DNA of 36,738 nt from Cyanobium sp. T1B-Tous. GTDB taxonomy: Bacteria; Cyanobacteriota; Cyanobacteriia; PCC-6307; Cyanobiaceae. The notes under the pieces were generated by a model, which did not search any database, was not told the DNA's origin, and was given only the letters and a program-made list of their open reading frames with translations. The DNA lies in assembly GCF_024345475.1 (NCBI RefSeq), contig NZ_JAGQBE010000018.1, forward strand, positions 1 to 36,738. The letters run 5' to 3'. The position numbers were made by a program, and so were the translations under genes. Numbering within the stretch: position 1 is the stretch's first letter; every line of letters begins with the position of its first letter. Positions 8,773 through 17,525 of the stretch are shown here, in pieces.

Positions 8773-10365
8773 TCAGCCCAAGGCGGTCAACCGGCCCATG
8801 GCCACAAGGGCGGTGGAGCTCAGCTGCTCCGCCAGGGCATTGGTGGAGGCCTCGTACACATCGATCGCCAGTCGGGGCCAGAAGCCGATGGCCAGGGTTG
8901 GCACCAGCAGGGTGAGGCCGATCAGCAGTTCGCGGGGGCGCATGTCGCCCACCACGGCCAGGGCCGGAATTCGGGGACCGAAGAACACCCGCCGGCAGAG
9001 GCTGAGCAGATACACCGGTGTGAGCACCAGGCCAATGGCGGCCAGCACGATCGTGATCACCCGGAAGCCGACCGTGAAGCCGTCGTTGGCGGTGACCCCC
9101 AGAAACACCGTGATCTCGCTGACAAAGCCGCTCATGCCCGGCAGGGCCAGGGAGGCCAGGGAACTGGCGAGAAAGAAGGCGAAGGTGATCGGCAAGGCCT
9201 TGGCCAGGCCACCCATGTTGGGGATCGACAGGGTTTCGGTGCGCTCGTAGAACACTCCGGTGACGAAGAACATCGCCGCGGCGATCAGGCCATGGCTGAT
9301 CATCTGCAGCATGGCTCCGCTGATGCCCAGGGCGTCAATCGCACCGATGCCGACCAGCACGAAGCCCATGTGGCTCACCGAGCTGCAGGCGATCCGGCGC
9401 TTGACGTTGTCCTGGGCGAAGGCGTTCAGCGCCCCGTAAATGATGTTGACGATGCCCAGCACGATCAGGGCCGGGGCCAGCTGCAGGTGGATCTCCGGCA
9501 GCATCTGCACGTTGAAGCGGAGCAGGGCATAGCCCCCCATCTTCAGCAGCACCCCCGCCAGCAGCATCGACACCGGCGCATTGGCTTCGCCGTGGGCATC
9601 CGGCAGCCAGGTGTGCAGCGGGAACATCGGCAGTTTCACCCCGAAACCCACCAGGAAGCCGAGGTAACAGAGCAGGCCAAAGGTGCCGCCGGGGGAGCGG
9701 CTGGCCAGCTCCGAGAGGTTGAAGGTGAAGGTGTCGCCGGAGAAGGCCAGGGCCAAGCCGCTCAGCAGGATCAGCAGGGAGGCGGTGGCGGTGTACAGGA
9801 TGAATTTGGTGGCGGCGTACTGGCGCTGCTTGCCGCCCCAGATGGCGATCAGGAGGTAAACCGGCACCAGCTCCAATTCCCAGGCGAGGAAGAAGAGCAG
9901 GAAGTCCTGGGAGAGGAACACCAGGCCCTGGGCTGAGGCCTGCACCAACATCAGGGCGAAGTAGAGCCGGGTTTTGCGGTTGATGTTCCAGCTGGCGGCC
10001 ACCGAGAGCAGGGTCACCAGGCCGGAGAGCAGCACCAGGGGGGTGGAGAGCCCATCGGCGGCCAGGGACCACTCCAGCCCGAGGGCTGGGACCCAGCTCA
10101 CCCGTTCCACCAGCTGTAGCCCGCTCACCGAGCCGTCGTAGTGCTGGCTGAAGCACACCAGCATCAAGGCCAGATCGAGCCCGAGGGTGGCGAGCGCCAG
10201 GGTGCGCGGCCATTTGGGATCGTTGCCGTCGCCTGGGAGCAGGGGCATCACCAGGGCCACCGCCGCCGGCAGCAGCACGATCAGGCTCAGCCAGGGAAAG
10301 GCGGTGCCGCTGCCGGCTGGCAGGGCAGGGCTGGACGCGAGGAGGAAGGGCAGGTTGGCGTCCAT
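8773..10365 (-). CDS. ndhD: NAD(P)H-quinone oxidoreductase subunit 4 (NdhD)
   Basis: A proton-pumping, antiporter-like membrane subunit of the NDH-1 complex in thylakoid membranes, serving respiration and cyclic electron flow around photosystem I. The 530-residue protein has about 14 hydrophobic segments. It contains the family's functional glutamate in [14 protein letters not shown], the [15 protein letters not shown] segment with conserved lysine, and [20 protein letters not shown]. Resemblance is to the respiratory/cyclic NdhD1-D2 type rather than the CO2-uptake NdhD3-D4 type, but I cannot separate D1 from D2 by eye. ATG at 10365 is preferred; GTG directly before it (10368) is an alternative. 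It follows thrB after about 115 bases that may hold its own promoter. Confidence 0.93.
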   Translation of the reverse strand: MDANLPFLLASSPALPAGSGTAFPWLSLIVLLPAAVALVMPLLPGDGNDPKWPRTLALATLGLDLALMLVCFSQHYDGSVSGLQLVERVSWVPALGLEWSLAADGLSTPLVLLSGLVTLLSVAASWNINRKTRLYFALMLVQASAQGLVFLSQDFLLFFLAWELELVPVYLLIAIWGGKQRQYAATKFILYTATASLLILLSGLALAFSGDTFTFNLSELASRSPGGTFGLLCYLGFLVGFGVKLPMFPLHTWLPDAHGEANAPVSMLLAGVLLKMGGYALLRFNVQMLPEIHLQLAPALIVLGIVNIIYGALNAFAQDNVKRRIACSSVSHMGFVLVGIGAIDALGISGAMLQMISHGLIAAAMFFVTGVFYERTETLSIPNMGGLAKALPITFAFFLASSLASLALPGMSGFVSEITVFLGVTANDGFTVGFRVITIVLAAIGLVLTPVYLLSLCRRVFFGPRIPALAVVGDMRPRELLIGLTLLVPTLAIGFWPRLAIDVYEASTNALAEQLSSTALVAMGRLTALG

Positions 10366-10435
10366 CACAGCCCGATTGCAGATCTGGGGATTCGGTGGGC
10401 AGGGCCGGGTTCAGGCGCTGCCGGAATCACGATCA

Positions 10436-10468
10436 AATCTATCAGTCGCCCCATCGCTGCTGAGTAAA
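10436..10468 (-). promoter_or_regulatory. Possible promoter upstream of ndhD
   Basis: The thrB-ndhD gap (10366-10481) is clearly richer in A and T than its surroundings. Reading the minus strand, TTTACT (10468-10463) and TGATAGATT with an extended -10-like TAGATT (10441-10436) are visible. Their spacing, 21 bases, is too long for a standard promoter, so the -10 element may act with its TG extension alone. Weak support. Confidence 0.25.
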
Positions 10469-10481
10469 ACTACCTAGACCT

Positions 10482-11453
10482 TTAGGCGCCTTCGGGGTGG
10501 CTTTGGGGCTGGTCTGGCAGGGCTTCCCAGCGGCTGCCGGACTGCTGCACGGCCAGCACCTCGGAGCGGGATTCCACGCCGGCCTGGTGCCAGGCCCGCA
10601 CCATGGCCTTGCTCACGGCCTCGGCCATGGGCTTGGGGCAGAGGGCCAGCAGGCTGGGTCCGGCACCACTGATCACACAACCCCAGGCTCCCGCCGCCAG
10701 GGCCGCTTCGCGCACGGCCTTGCCGCCATGGATCAGACCCCAGCGGTAGGGCTCATGCAGGCGGTCGTGCATGCCATCGGTGATCAGGTCGCCGTTGCCG
10801 GTGCGTAGGCCCTGGAGCAGCAGGGTGAGCGAGCCCAGGTTGATCACCGCATCGCCGACCGGAATCGACTTGGGCATGGCCCGGCGCGCCTCGCTGGTGG
10901 TGAGGCGGATGGCCGGGATTGCCACAACGGCCTGCACCTCCGGGGACCATTCGCAGCGCACCACCCGCCAGCGGTGGGAGGCGGCTTTGGCGGTCATGCA
11001 GAGACCGCCCACCAGGGAGGGCACCACGTTGTCGGGGTGGCCTTCGATGTCGATCGCCAGCTCCAGCAGCTTCTCCCGGCTGAGCGGTTCCCCCACCAGG
11101 GCATTCGCTCCGATCAGGCCGGCCACAATCGCCGTGGCGCTGCTGCCCAGGCCCCGGGCCGGCGGGACGGCGAGGCGCACCCGGGCCTCGAGGGCCACGG
11201 GCTCCTCGCCAGCTTCTTTCCACACCCGTTGCGCCGAGCGGTACACCAGGTTGTCGGGCCCCCCGCGCAGATGGGCCCCTTCCGGCCCTTCGATGATCAG
11301 ATCGAAGCGTTCACTGCCGCCCTCGATGCAGCGCATCTGGAAGACGTTGTCGAGCTCCAGGGCGGCCCCAAGGCAATCGAAGCCTGGGCCGAGATTGGCT
11401 GTGGTGGCTGGAACGTGAACCACGACCCCTTGGCCGACCCGGGGGCGCACCAT
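10482..11453 (-). CDS. thrB: Homoserine kinase (threonine biosynthesis)
   Basis: ThrB phosphorylates homoserine to O-phosphohomoserine, which threonine synthase converts to threonine. This 323-residue GHMP kinase has VVVHVPATTANLGPGFDCLG at the N-terminus, the ATP-binding PPARGLGSSATA near residues 97-108, EGHPDNVVPSLVGG, and the C-terminal GHMP motif ISGAGPSLLAL. It starts with ATG at 11453, 27 bases after the glk stop, and ends in TAA. The neighbour thrS loads threonine onto tRNA, so the cluster pairs threonine supply with its use, although glk sits between them. Confidence 0.96.
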   Translation of the reverse strand: MVRPRVGQGVVVHVPATTANLGPGFDCLGAALELDNVFQMRCIEGGSERFDLIIEGPEGAHLRGGPDNLVYRSAQRVWKEAGEEPVALEARVRLAVPPARGLGSSATAIVAGLIGANALVGEPLSREKLLELAIDIEGHPDNVVPSLVGGLCMTAKAASHRWRVVRCEWSPEVQAVVAIPAIRLTTSEARRAMPKSIPVGDAVINLGSLTLLLQGLRTGNGDLITDGMHDRLHEPYRWGLIHGGKAVREAALAAGAWGCVISGAGPSLLALCPKPMAEAVSKAMVRAWHQAGVESRSEVLAVQQSGSRWEALPDQPQSHPEGA

Positions 11454-11480
11454 GCGACGACTTCTGCTGAGCCCAGTGTC

Positions 11481-12473
11481 TCAGGCAACGAGCATGCGCG
11501 CCCGGCAGGCGGCGCTGAACTGGCCGATGGCTGGATCCACCACGGCGGTGATGGGCATGGCGGCCAGCACGGGCTCCAGGCGACCCTTGTTCAAGAAGGC
11601 CTGCTCGAAGCCCGGGGAGCGCAGATCCTCCAACAGTTTTCCGGCCGTTCCTCCCGCCAGCCAGATGCCGCCCCGGCTCAGCCCGGCCAGGGCCAGATCG
11701 CCGCAGACGCTGCCGTAACAGCCAATCCACAGGGCCAGGGCGTCCCTGGCCAGGGCGTCCCCCCCGGCGGCGGCCTCAGCCACCGCTGCGGGCAGGTCGT
11801 CTCCCGCGGTATGGGCTGTCAGGGGGTGGTTGGCGTTGGGATCGCGGGTGTGCAGCAGCCAGCGGGCCACCTCTCCGAGCCCGGTGCCACTGACCACCCG
11901 TTCGATCGACACCCGCTCCAGGCCCCGCTCGCGGAGCAGCCATTGCTTGAGCTCCCACTCTGCGCTGCTGCGGGGTGCGAATTCACCATGGGCTCCCTCG
12001 CTGGCCACCGCCACCAGGCCAGCCTGGCTGGGCACGCCGTAGGCCACGCCGAGCCCCGTGCCGGCCCCCAGGATCAGCAGGGGCGCGTCGGCCTGGGGAA
12101 TCCCGGCGCGGATCGGGGCCTGCTGCTCGGGGCCCAGGTGGGGCAGGCCGTAGATCAGCACGGCGAAATCATTCACCAGTTCGACCCGGGGGATTCCGGT
12201 GGCGTCCTGCAGCCGCCCCTGGTCGAGCTGCCAGTCGAGGTTCGTGAGTCGGGCCTGGCCCCCGGCCACCGGACCGGCCACGGCCAGGCAGGCTGCCGAC
12301 GGAGAGGGCCCGCCGTGGTCGAGGAAATGGCGCACCATGGGCGCCAGATCGTCCCAGTCGGCGGAGGGGAAGCGCTCACTGCGCAGCAGGGTCAGCCCCG
12401 TGCTCGTGTCCAGGGCGTAGAGGGCGAGCAGGGTCTTGGTGCCGCCGATATCGCCGGCCAACAGGGTGGTCAT
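11481..12473 (-). CDS. glk: Glucokinase (Glk family)
   Basis: A 330-residue glucokinase of the bacterial Glk family (not ROK), making glucose-6-phosphate from glucose and ATP in the cytoplasm. Motifs: LLAGDIGGTKT phosphate loop at residues 4-14, VELVNDFAVL with catalytic Asp in ND, LILGAGTGLGVAYG, SEGAHGEFAPR, and GGIWLAGGTAGKLL. The ATG at 12473 begins MTTLLAGDIGG as in homologues; the in-frame sequence upstream overlaps the thrS end and is not conserved-looking. It begins 13 bases after the thrS stop and precedes thrB. In cyanobacteria such enzymes recycle free glucose from glycogen or sucrose turnover. Confidence 0.95.
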   Translation of the reverse strand: MTTLLAGDIGGTKTLLALYALDTSTGLTLLRSERFPSADWDDLAPMVRHFLDHGGPSPSAACLAVAGPVAGGQARLTNLDWQLDQGRLQDATGIPRVELVNDFAVLIYGLPHLGPEQQAPIRAGIPQADAPLLILGAGTGLGVAYGVPSQAGLVAVASEGAHGEFAPRSSAEWELKQWLLRERGLERVSIERVVSGTGLGEVARWLLHTRDPNANHPLTAHTAGDDLPAAVAEAAAGGDALARDALALWIGCYGSVCGDLALAGLSRGGIWLAGGTAGKLLEDLRSPGFEQAFLNKGRLEPVLAAMPITAVVDPAIGQFSAACRARMLVA

Positions 12474-12486
12474 GGCTGGGGGCGAC

Positions 12487-14292
12487 TCAAGCGGTGAGCT
12501 CCAGTCCCGCGGCCCGGTTGCCGTTGGCCTGGCTGGCTGCACGGAGCAGGGCCGCCACGGCCACGCTGCCCAGGTCGCCGTCGCGGCGACTGCGCAGGCT
12601 CACGCTCTCGGTTTCGGCCTCCTTGGCGCCGATCACCCCCAGCACCGGCACCTTCATCTGCTCGCCATTGCGAATCAGCTTGCCCAGCCGCTCGCCGGAG
12701 TGGTCGATGGTGGCGCGCACTCCCACGGCCTTGAGCTGCCCCAGGAGCTGCTCCGCATAGGGCATCACCTCATCGGTGACCGGCAGCAGCCGGATCTGCT
12801 CAGGGGCCAGCCAGAAGGGGAAATCGCCGGCGTAGTTCTCGGTCATGATCCCGAAGAACCGCTCCAGCGAGCCGAAGATGGCGCGGTGGATCATGATCGG
12901 GCGCTGGCGGGTGCCGTCGGCGGCCACGTACTCCAGGGCGAAGCGTTCCGGCAGGTTGAAGTCGAGCTGGATGGTGGAGCACTGCCACATCCGGCCGATG
13001 GCATCTTCGATCTTGAGATCGATCTTGGGGCCGTAGAAGGCGCCGCCGCCCCCATCGATTTTGTAGGCCCAGCCCTTGCGGTCCAGGGCCTCGATCAGAC
13101 CGTTGGTGGCCAGCTCCCACACGGCGTCTTCGCCAATGGATTTCTCGGGGCGGGTGGAGAGGTTGATCTCGTAGTTGCGGAAGTCGAAGGTGGAGAGGAT
13201 CTGTTCGGTGAGATCGAGGATGCGCAGAATCTCATCGCCGATCTGCTCCGGCAGGCAGAACACGTGGGCGTCGTCCTGGGTGAAGCCGCGCACCCGCATC
13301 AGCCCGTGCATCACGCCGGGGCGCTCGTAGCGGTACACGGTGCCCAGCTCGGCCCAGCGGATCGGCAGCTCCCGGTAGCTGCGCAGGGTGCTGGCGTAGG
13401 TGAGCACGTGGAAGGGGCAGTTCATCGGCTTGAGCTGGTACTGCCGCTCATCCACCTGCATGGGGCCGAACATGCTCTCGGCGTAGAAGTCCAGGTGGCC
13501 TGAGGTCTTCCACAGGCTGATGTCGGCCACGTGGGGGGTGTAGAGCAGCTCGTAGCCCGCATCGAAATGGGCCTGGCGCCAGAAGTCCTCGATCAGCAGG
13601 CGCATGCGGGCGCCCCGGGGATGCCAGAACACCAGGCCGGCGCCGGCCTCGTCCTCGATGGAGAACAGATCCAGGTCGGTGCCCAGACGGCGATGGTCGC
13701 GGCGCAGGGCCTCTTCCTTGCGGCGCTTGTGTTCCGCCAGTTGCTCGGGGGTCTCCCAGGCGGTGCCATAGATCCGCTGCAGCTGGGCCTTGGTTTCATC
13801 GCCCCGCCAATAGGCGCCGGCCACGCTTTCCAGCTCGAAGGCCTTGGGGTTGAGCTCGCTGGTGTTGGCCACGTGGGGCCCGGCGCACAGGTCCCACCAC
13901 TCCTCTCCCAGGGTGTAGAGGCTGATGGGCTCCTGGATACCCGCCAGGATCTCCAGTTTGTAGGGCTCGTTCTGGGCCTGGATTCGGGCTTCGGCTTCGG
14001 CGCGGCTCACCTCGATCCGCTCCAGCGGCAGCCGGCGGCCGATGATTTTTCCCATCTCCTTTTTGATGGCCTTGAGGTCGGCCTCGGTGAAGGGATCGGG
14101 ATTGTCGAAGTCGTAGTAAAAGCCGCTCTCGGTCCAGGGGCCGATGGTCACCTGGGCCTTGGGGAACAGCTTCTGCACCGCCATGGCCAGCACGTGGCTC
14201 ATCGAGTGGCGGATGCGCAGCAGCTGGGGGCTCTCGCTGGTTTTGGGCAGGTTGATTCGTGCGGGCTCGAGGCTGGTGGGGGTCACGGGCAC
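12487..14292 (-). CDS. thrS: Threonyl-tRNA synthetase without TGS domain
   Basis: ThrRS charges tRNA-Thr. The 601-residue enzyme lacks the N-terminal TGS domain found in E. coli ThrRS (642 residues). It begins almost directly with the editing domain, whose metal motif HSMSH is at about residues 29-33 and whose second part is CAGPHV. The class II core follows: motif 2 in YRYERPGVMHGLMRVRGF, and zinc ligands in MNCPFH, QDDAHVFC and MIHRA. The C-terminal anticodon-binding domain ends the protein. The start is GTG at 14292; a second GTG lies two codons later. It is the first gene of thrS-glk-thrB-ndhD and is divergent from the DUF2605 gene. Confidence 0.96.
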   Translation of the reverse strand: MPVTPTSLEPARINLPKTSESPQLLRIRHSMSHVLAMAVQKLFPKAQVTIGPWTESGFYYDFDNPDPFTEADLKAIKKEMGKIIGRRLPLERIEVSRAEAEARIQAQNEPYKLEILAGIQEPISLYTLGEEWWDLCAGPHVANTSELNPKAFELESVAGAYWRGDETKAQLQRIYGTAWETPEQLAEHKRRKEEALRRDHRRLGTDLDLFSIEDEAGAGLVFWHPRGARMRLLIEDFWRQAHFDAGYELLYTPHVADISLWKTSGHLDFYAESMFGPMQVDERQYQLKPMNCPFHVLTYASTLRSYRELPIRWAELGTVYRYERPGVMHGLMRVRGFTQDDAHVFCLPEQIGDEILRILDLTEQILSTFDFRNYEINLSTRPEKSIGEDAVWELATNGLIEALDRKGWAYKIDGGGGAFYGPKIDLKIEDAIGRMWQCSTIQLDFNLPERFALEYVAADGTRQRPIMIHRAIFGSLERFFGIMTENYAGDFPFWLAPEQIRLLPVTDEVMPYAEQLLGQLKAVGVRATIDHSGERLGKLIRNGEQMKVPVLGVIGAKEAETESVSLRSRRDGDLGSVAVAALLRAASQANGNRAAGLELTA

Positions 14293-14351
14293 GAATCGCG
14301 CGTCTGAACAGGGCGAAGAGGAATCCTACGCAGCGCTCCTAGGCTGGCTTG

Positions 14352-14729
14352 ATGGGTTTCTCCTCGCCATCGCCAGTGCCGGAATCCTCCGGTGAGCTGC
14401 TCGACCAGCTGCTGGGTTCCCTGCTGGGGGATTTCAGCACCTGGTTTGAGCGGGGCCTGGTGTTGCTGGATCACTGCCCAGAGGCGGTGATGCCCCTGGA
14501 TCAACAGCAGGCCCTGCGCCAGCGGCTCGAGCAGGCCCGCAAGGAACTCTCGGCCGCCAGCAGCCTGCGCCAGGCCGTGCCCAGCCCCATGGCTCTCGAG
14601 ATGGAAACCCTGGCCCCCTGGCACCAGCTGGTGCTGACGGTGTGGAACCTGTCCGCCAGCCTGCGGCTCAGCGGCGTGTCCCTGCCGGCCCATCCGAGTG
14701 CGGATGGCCCTGAGGCTGATCGCCCCTAG
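14352..14729 (+). CDS. DUF2605 family protein
   Basis: A small soluble protein (125 residues from ATG at 14352) recognised by ELLDQLLGSLLGDFSTWFERGLVLLDHCPE, characteristic of the cyanobacterial DUF2605 family. The middle is a helical stretch (QALRQRLEQARKELSAASSLRQAV) that could form a coiled coil. A TTG directly before the ATG is a possible alternative. It is followed after two bases by the TM2-domain gene, so the two are likely co-translated. Function unknown. The 59-base divergent gap to thrS must contain both promoters, but I see no convincing elements. Confidence 0.85.
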   Translation: MGFSSPSPVPESSGELLDQLLGSLLGDFSTWFERGLVLLDHCPEAVMPLDQQQALRQRLEQARKELSAASSLRQAVPSPMALEMETLAPWHQLVLTVWNLSASLRLSGVSLPAHPSADGPEADRP

Positions 14730-14731
14730 CC

Positions 14732-15178
14732 ATGCTCCCTTCTCGACGCCCCCTGGCTCCGGAGCGCCGCAACCTGGCCCTTGCCTATGGCCTCTGGGCC
14801 CTGGGTTTGGTGGGGGTTTGTGGCTTGCATCGCTTCTACAACCGCAAGCCCCTGAGCGGCACCCTCTGGCTGGTCACCTTCGGCTTTTGCTTCGTGGGCC
14901 AGCTGGTGGATCTGTGGTTGATGCCCGAACTGGTGGATCAGGCCAACGGGATCCTGTTGCTGCGCGCACCGTCCCAGTCGGTGGAACTGCAGCTGGTGCA
15001 ACTGGCCCGACGCAGTGGTGAGGCGGGCTTCACCCTCAATGACGCCCTGCTCGAGATGGACCTGCCCGATGGCATGGACAGTCGCGAGGTGAGGCAGGAA
15101 ATTGAGCGGCTGCTGCACGCCAACCTGCTGGATGTGGGCAATGACGAACGGGGTCGGGTGGTGTACCGGGAACCGTGA
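14732..15178 (+). CDS. TM2-domain membrane protein
   Basis: A 148-residue protein with an N-terminal TM2 module: two membrane segments (about residues 15-32 and 42-65) joined by GLHRFYNRKPLSGTLWL, ending with a DLWLMPELV motif. The C-terminal 75 residues are soluble and helical, resembling a small winged-helix-like tail (FTLNDALLEM, EVRQEIERLLHANLL). TM2 domains are widespread with no fixed function. The gene lies between DUF2605 and DUF2752 genes with a two-base gap and a four-base overlap, suggesting one small membrane-related operon. Confidence 0.85.
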   Translation: MLPSRRPLAPERRNLALAYGLWALGLVGVCGLHRFYNRKPLSGTLWLVTFGFCFVGQLVDLWLMPELVDQANGILLLRAPSQSVELQLVQLARRSGEAGFTLNDALLEMDLPDGMDSREVRQEIERLLHANLLDVGNDERGRVVYREP

Positions 15179-15558
15179 GCCGAACGGGCGCCAGGCTGGC
15201 AGCAGGGCTGCTCCTGGGGGCGGGGGGCGCCGTGGCCGGGGCGTCTTGGCAGGGCCTGCCGCTGGGGCTGTGGCGCTGCCCGCTGCGCCAGCTCACGGGC
15301 ATCCCCTGCCCCACCTGCTTTCTCACCCGTTCCGTGCTGGCGACGCTGCGGGGTGATTGGGCTCAGGCGGTGACATGGCATGCCCTGGGACCGCTGCTGG
15401 TGGCCCTGGGCCTGGGGCTCGGCGTCTGGACGCTGCTGGGAGGGCGCTGGCCAACGCGACTGGTGAGGCGGGGCAGCGGTGTTGTGGCTCTGCTGGGACT
15501 GGCCTACTGGCTGTGGCGACTCTGGGGTTGGGGTCACGGCGCTCCCCTGCCGGCCTGA
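15175..15558 (+). CDS. DUF2752 membrane protein
   Basis: A 127-residue protein with a hydrophobic N-terminal segment and two or three further membrane helices. The DUF2752 signature is seen as LTGIPCPTCFLTRSVLATLRGDWAQAV, with the CPxC pair at about residues 45-48. The cysteine pair could bind metal or form a disulfide; the function is unknown. GTG start overlaps the TM2 gene stop (GTGA). The end converges on the muramidase gene with 19 bases between them. Confidence 0.85.
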   Translation: MSRTGARLAAGLLLGAGGAVAGASWQGLPLGLWRCPLRQLTGIPCPTCFLTRSVLATLRGDWAQAVTWHALGPLLVALGLGLGVWTLLGGRWPTRLVRRGSGVVALLGLAYWLWRLWGWGHGAPLPA

Positions 15559-15577
15559 GTTGGAGGGAGCCCCGCGC

Positions 15578-16321
15578 TCAGCCCAGGGCCTGCCTGGCCC
15601 GCTGCAGGGCATTGCCATAGAAGCTGATCAGCTCCTCGCGGCTTTTCACCGGTTGGCCGTAATGGCTGCCGCCATGGCTGGCGGGCAGGGACGCCCACTC
15701 GCGCGACAGGCGAGCCAGCACCGCACTGCCCAGGCCAGAGCGGTCGACGGCCTGCAGGGCGCCCCGCCGTTCCACCAGATACAGGGCCGCCTGGTCCTGG
15801 TTGGCTGGGCTGAAATCCCTCAGGGCGAGCTTGCGGGACGCTTCCCGCCAGGTGGCCGGCAGGAATTGGTAAGCGCCTGCGGCGGCACTGCTGTAGCGCC
15901 GGTGCACGGTCACCTCCGGGTGCCGCTCCAGGCTGGCGAACAATCCACCGCCGTAGAGCACCCGATAGCCCGTCACACTGCCGCCCTTCCACGTGCCTTC
16001 GGCAAAGCGGATCGTGTCCAATAGGGCGCGGCGCTCAGGGGTGATGGCATAGGCCGTTGCGCTGCTGCGCTGGGCTGGCTGCGCTGGCGGGAGGGTTGCG
16101 CTCGGGGTTGGCTGGATGGCTGGTGGCAGGGTCAGCAGCAGGGCGGCTCCACAGAGGGGCCCCGACCCGAAGAGCCGTTCCAGCGAACGGGGCGCTTGGC
16201 GTTGGTGGCTGGTCTTGGACGTTGGACGGGACAGGCGATGGCATCGCGGTTGGGAGGACCCTGGCCGCCAGCCCGGTCGCCCGGCCACCCCCCCAGGCCC
16301 GGGGGTAGACAACTGCGACAC
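15578..16321 (-). CDS. Secreted muramidase resembling phage lambda endolysin (GH104)
   Basis: The last ~155 residues align by eye with phage lambda R, a lytic transglycosylase of family GH104. Matches include RFAEGT, with the catalytic Glu at about residue 108, then GGGLFASLERHPEVTV, SSAAAGAYQFLPATW, LRDFSPANQDQAALYLVERRGAL and SREWASLP. Ahead of the enzyme domain is a hydrophobic stretch LCGAALLLTLPPAI with a positive flank, followed by a Pro/Ala/Ser linker, consistent with export to the periplasm. No ATG precedes this region; GTG at 16321 or 16288 are the possible starts, so the N-terminus is uncertain. No holin, spanin or other phage genes lie nearby, so a host role in peptidoglycan turnover is more likely than a prophage remnant. 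Confidence 0.85.
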   Translation of the reverse strand: MSQLSTPGPGGVAGRPGWRPGSSQPRCHRLSRPTSKTSHQRQAPRSLERLFGSGPLCGAALLLTLPPAIQPTPSATLPPAQPAQRSSATAYAITPERRALLDTIRFAEGTWKGGSVTGYRVLYGGGLFASLERHPEVTVHRRYSSAAAGAYQFLPATWREASRKLALRDFSPANQDQAALYLVERRGALQAVDRSGLGSAVLARLSREWASLPASHGGSHYGQPVKSREELISFYGNALQRARQALG

Positions 16322-16438
16322 GGTGTGCAGCGCATGGGCGCTTCGCCCTGGGTCTCAGCCGCGATCCCTGCGAGTCACTGGTCTCGTCCGGGACTCGTGG
16401 CTTCTGCTGGTGCCGGCGGCTGCCCGGCCGTGGGGTCG

Positions 16439-16469
16439 CGTCAATGATTAGCTCAGCTGATCATTGACG
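16439..16469. promoter_or_regulatory. 31-base near-perfect palindrome between trpS and the GH104 gene
   Basis: The left arm CGTCAATGAT (16439-16448) is the exact reverse complement of ATCATTGACG (16460-16469). The inner TAGCT and AGCTG also pair apart from one T-G, leaving a single central base at 16454. The site starts 22 bases after the trpS stop on the minus strand and lies about 120 bases ahead of the GH104 start. There is no T-run on either side, so it is a poor intrinsic terminator. It could be a repressor operator for the muramidase gene, or an RNA hairpin protecting or separating transcripts. It is notably AT-rich for this genome. Confidence 0.7.
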
Positions 16470-16491
16470 GGCTGAAGGTTCAGGGCGCCGC

Positions 16492-17520
16492 TCAGCTGCG
16501 GGGCAGAAATCCGAGCGCCTGGCGCACGCGATCCAGGGTCTCCTCGGCCACGGTGGCGGCTTGGGCCTGTCCATCACGGAGCACCGCCTCCACCGCTCCA
16601 GGATCCTGGCGCCACTGCTGATAGCGCTCCTGTACGGGGCGCAGGGCTTCTACGGCAGCCTCTGCCAGCAGGGGTTTGAACGTGCCCCAGCCCATCGCGC
16701 CGCACTCCTGGGAGGCCTGCTCCCGGCTCTTACCCGCCAGCAGGGCGTACAGCCCGAGCAGGTTGTCGGCTTCCGGGCGCTCGGGATTGCCGAATTCCAG
16801 GCCCATGGTGGGGTCGGTTTTGGCCCGCTTGATCTTTTTGGTGATCAGCTCGGGTGGATCCAGCAAGCTGATGCGCGAGCCCTCATTGGGATCGCTCTTG
16901 CTCATCTTGCTGCTGCCGTCGGTGAGGCCCATCACCCGGGCCCCGTCCTTGAGGATCAGCGGCTCAGGCACCTTGAGCACCGGGATCGGCTCGCCGGCAG
17001 CGTCGCGGGGGGCGAACCGGGCGTTGATGCGTTGCTGGGCAATATCCCGCGCCAGTTCCAGGTGTTGTTTCTGGTCTTCCCCCACCGGCACCAGGTCGGC
17101 GTCATACAACAGGATGTCGGCGGCCATCAGCACCGGGTAATCGAGCAGGCCCACCGACACCTGGTCGCCCTGCTTGATCGCCTTTTCCTTGAACTGGATC
17201 ATCCGCTCCAGCCAATTGAGCGGGGTGACGCAATTCAGCAGCCAGGCCAGCTCGCTGTGGGCGCTGACGTGGCTCTGCACGAACACCGTGGACCGCTGCG
17301 GATCGATGCCACAGGCGAGATACAGGGCTGCGGTGGTGAGGGTGTCCTCGGCCAGCCGTGCCGGATCGTGGGGAACGGTGATCGCATGCAGGTCCACCAC
17401 ACAGAAATACGTGTCGTGGCTGTCCTGCAACGCCACCCAGTTGCGGATCGCGCCGAGCCAGTTGCCGAGGTGCAACGCCCCGGTGGGTTGGACTCCGGAC
17501 AGAACCCTCGGCCGTGGCAT
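16492..17520 (-). CDS. trpS: Tryptophanyl-tRNA synthetase
   Basis: Charges tRNA-Trp. The 342-residue class I enzyme has normal bacterial length. The HIGH-type motif is GALHLGN at about residues 14-20 and the KMSKS loop is SKMSKSDPNEGS. The tryptophan pocket region shows DYPVLMAADILLYDADLVPVGEDQKQH. ATG at 17520, five bases after the stop of the upstream Arg/Pro-rich protein gene, so probably co-transcribed with it. The gap after its stop holds the long palindrome at 16439-16469. Confidence 0.97.
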   Translation of the reverse strand: MPRPRVLSGVQPTGALHLGNWLGAIRNWVALQDSHDTYFCVVDLHAITVPHDPARLAEDTLTTAALYLACGIDPQRSTVFVQSHVSAHSELAWLLNCVTPLNWLERMIQFKEKAIKQGDQVSVGLLDYPVLMAADILLYDADLVPVGEDQKQHLELARDIAQQRINARFAPRDAAGEPIPVLKVPEPLILKDGARVMGLTDGSSKMSKSDPNEGSRISLLDPPELITKKIKRAKTDPTMGLEFGNPERPEADNLLGLYALLAGKSREQASQECGAMGWGTFKPLLAEAAVEALRPVQERYQQWRQDPGAVEAVLRDGQAQAATVAEETLDRVRQALGFLPRS

Positions 17521-17525
17521 GGGGC

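Noticed and set aside
15578-16321. Prophage remnant around the lambda-R-like gene
   Set aside because: No integrase, holin, structural gene, attachment site or composition change lies nearby; both flanks are core genes.
16322-16438. Possible small RNA or tRNA in the trpS-GH104 gap
   Set aside because: No tRNA arms or T-loop motif are visible. A small GGGCG/CGCCC hairpin at 16336-16348 exists but is what GC-rich sequence gives by chance; only the palindrome at 16439-16469 stands out.
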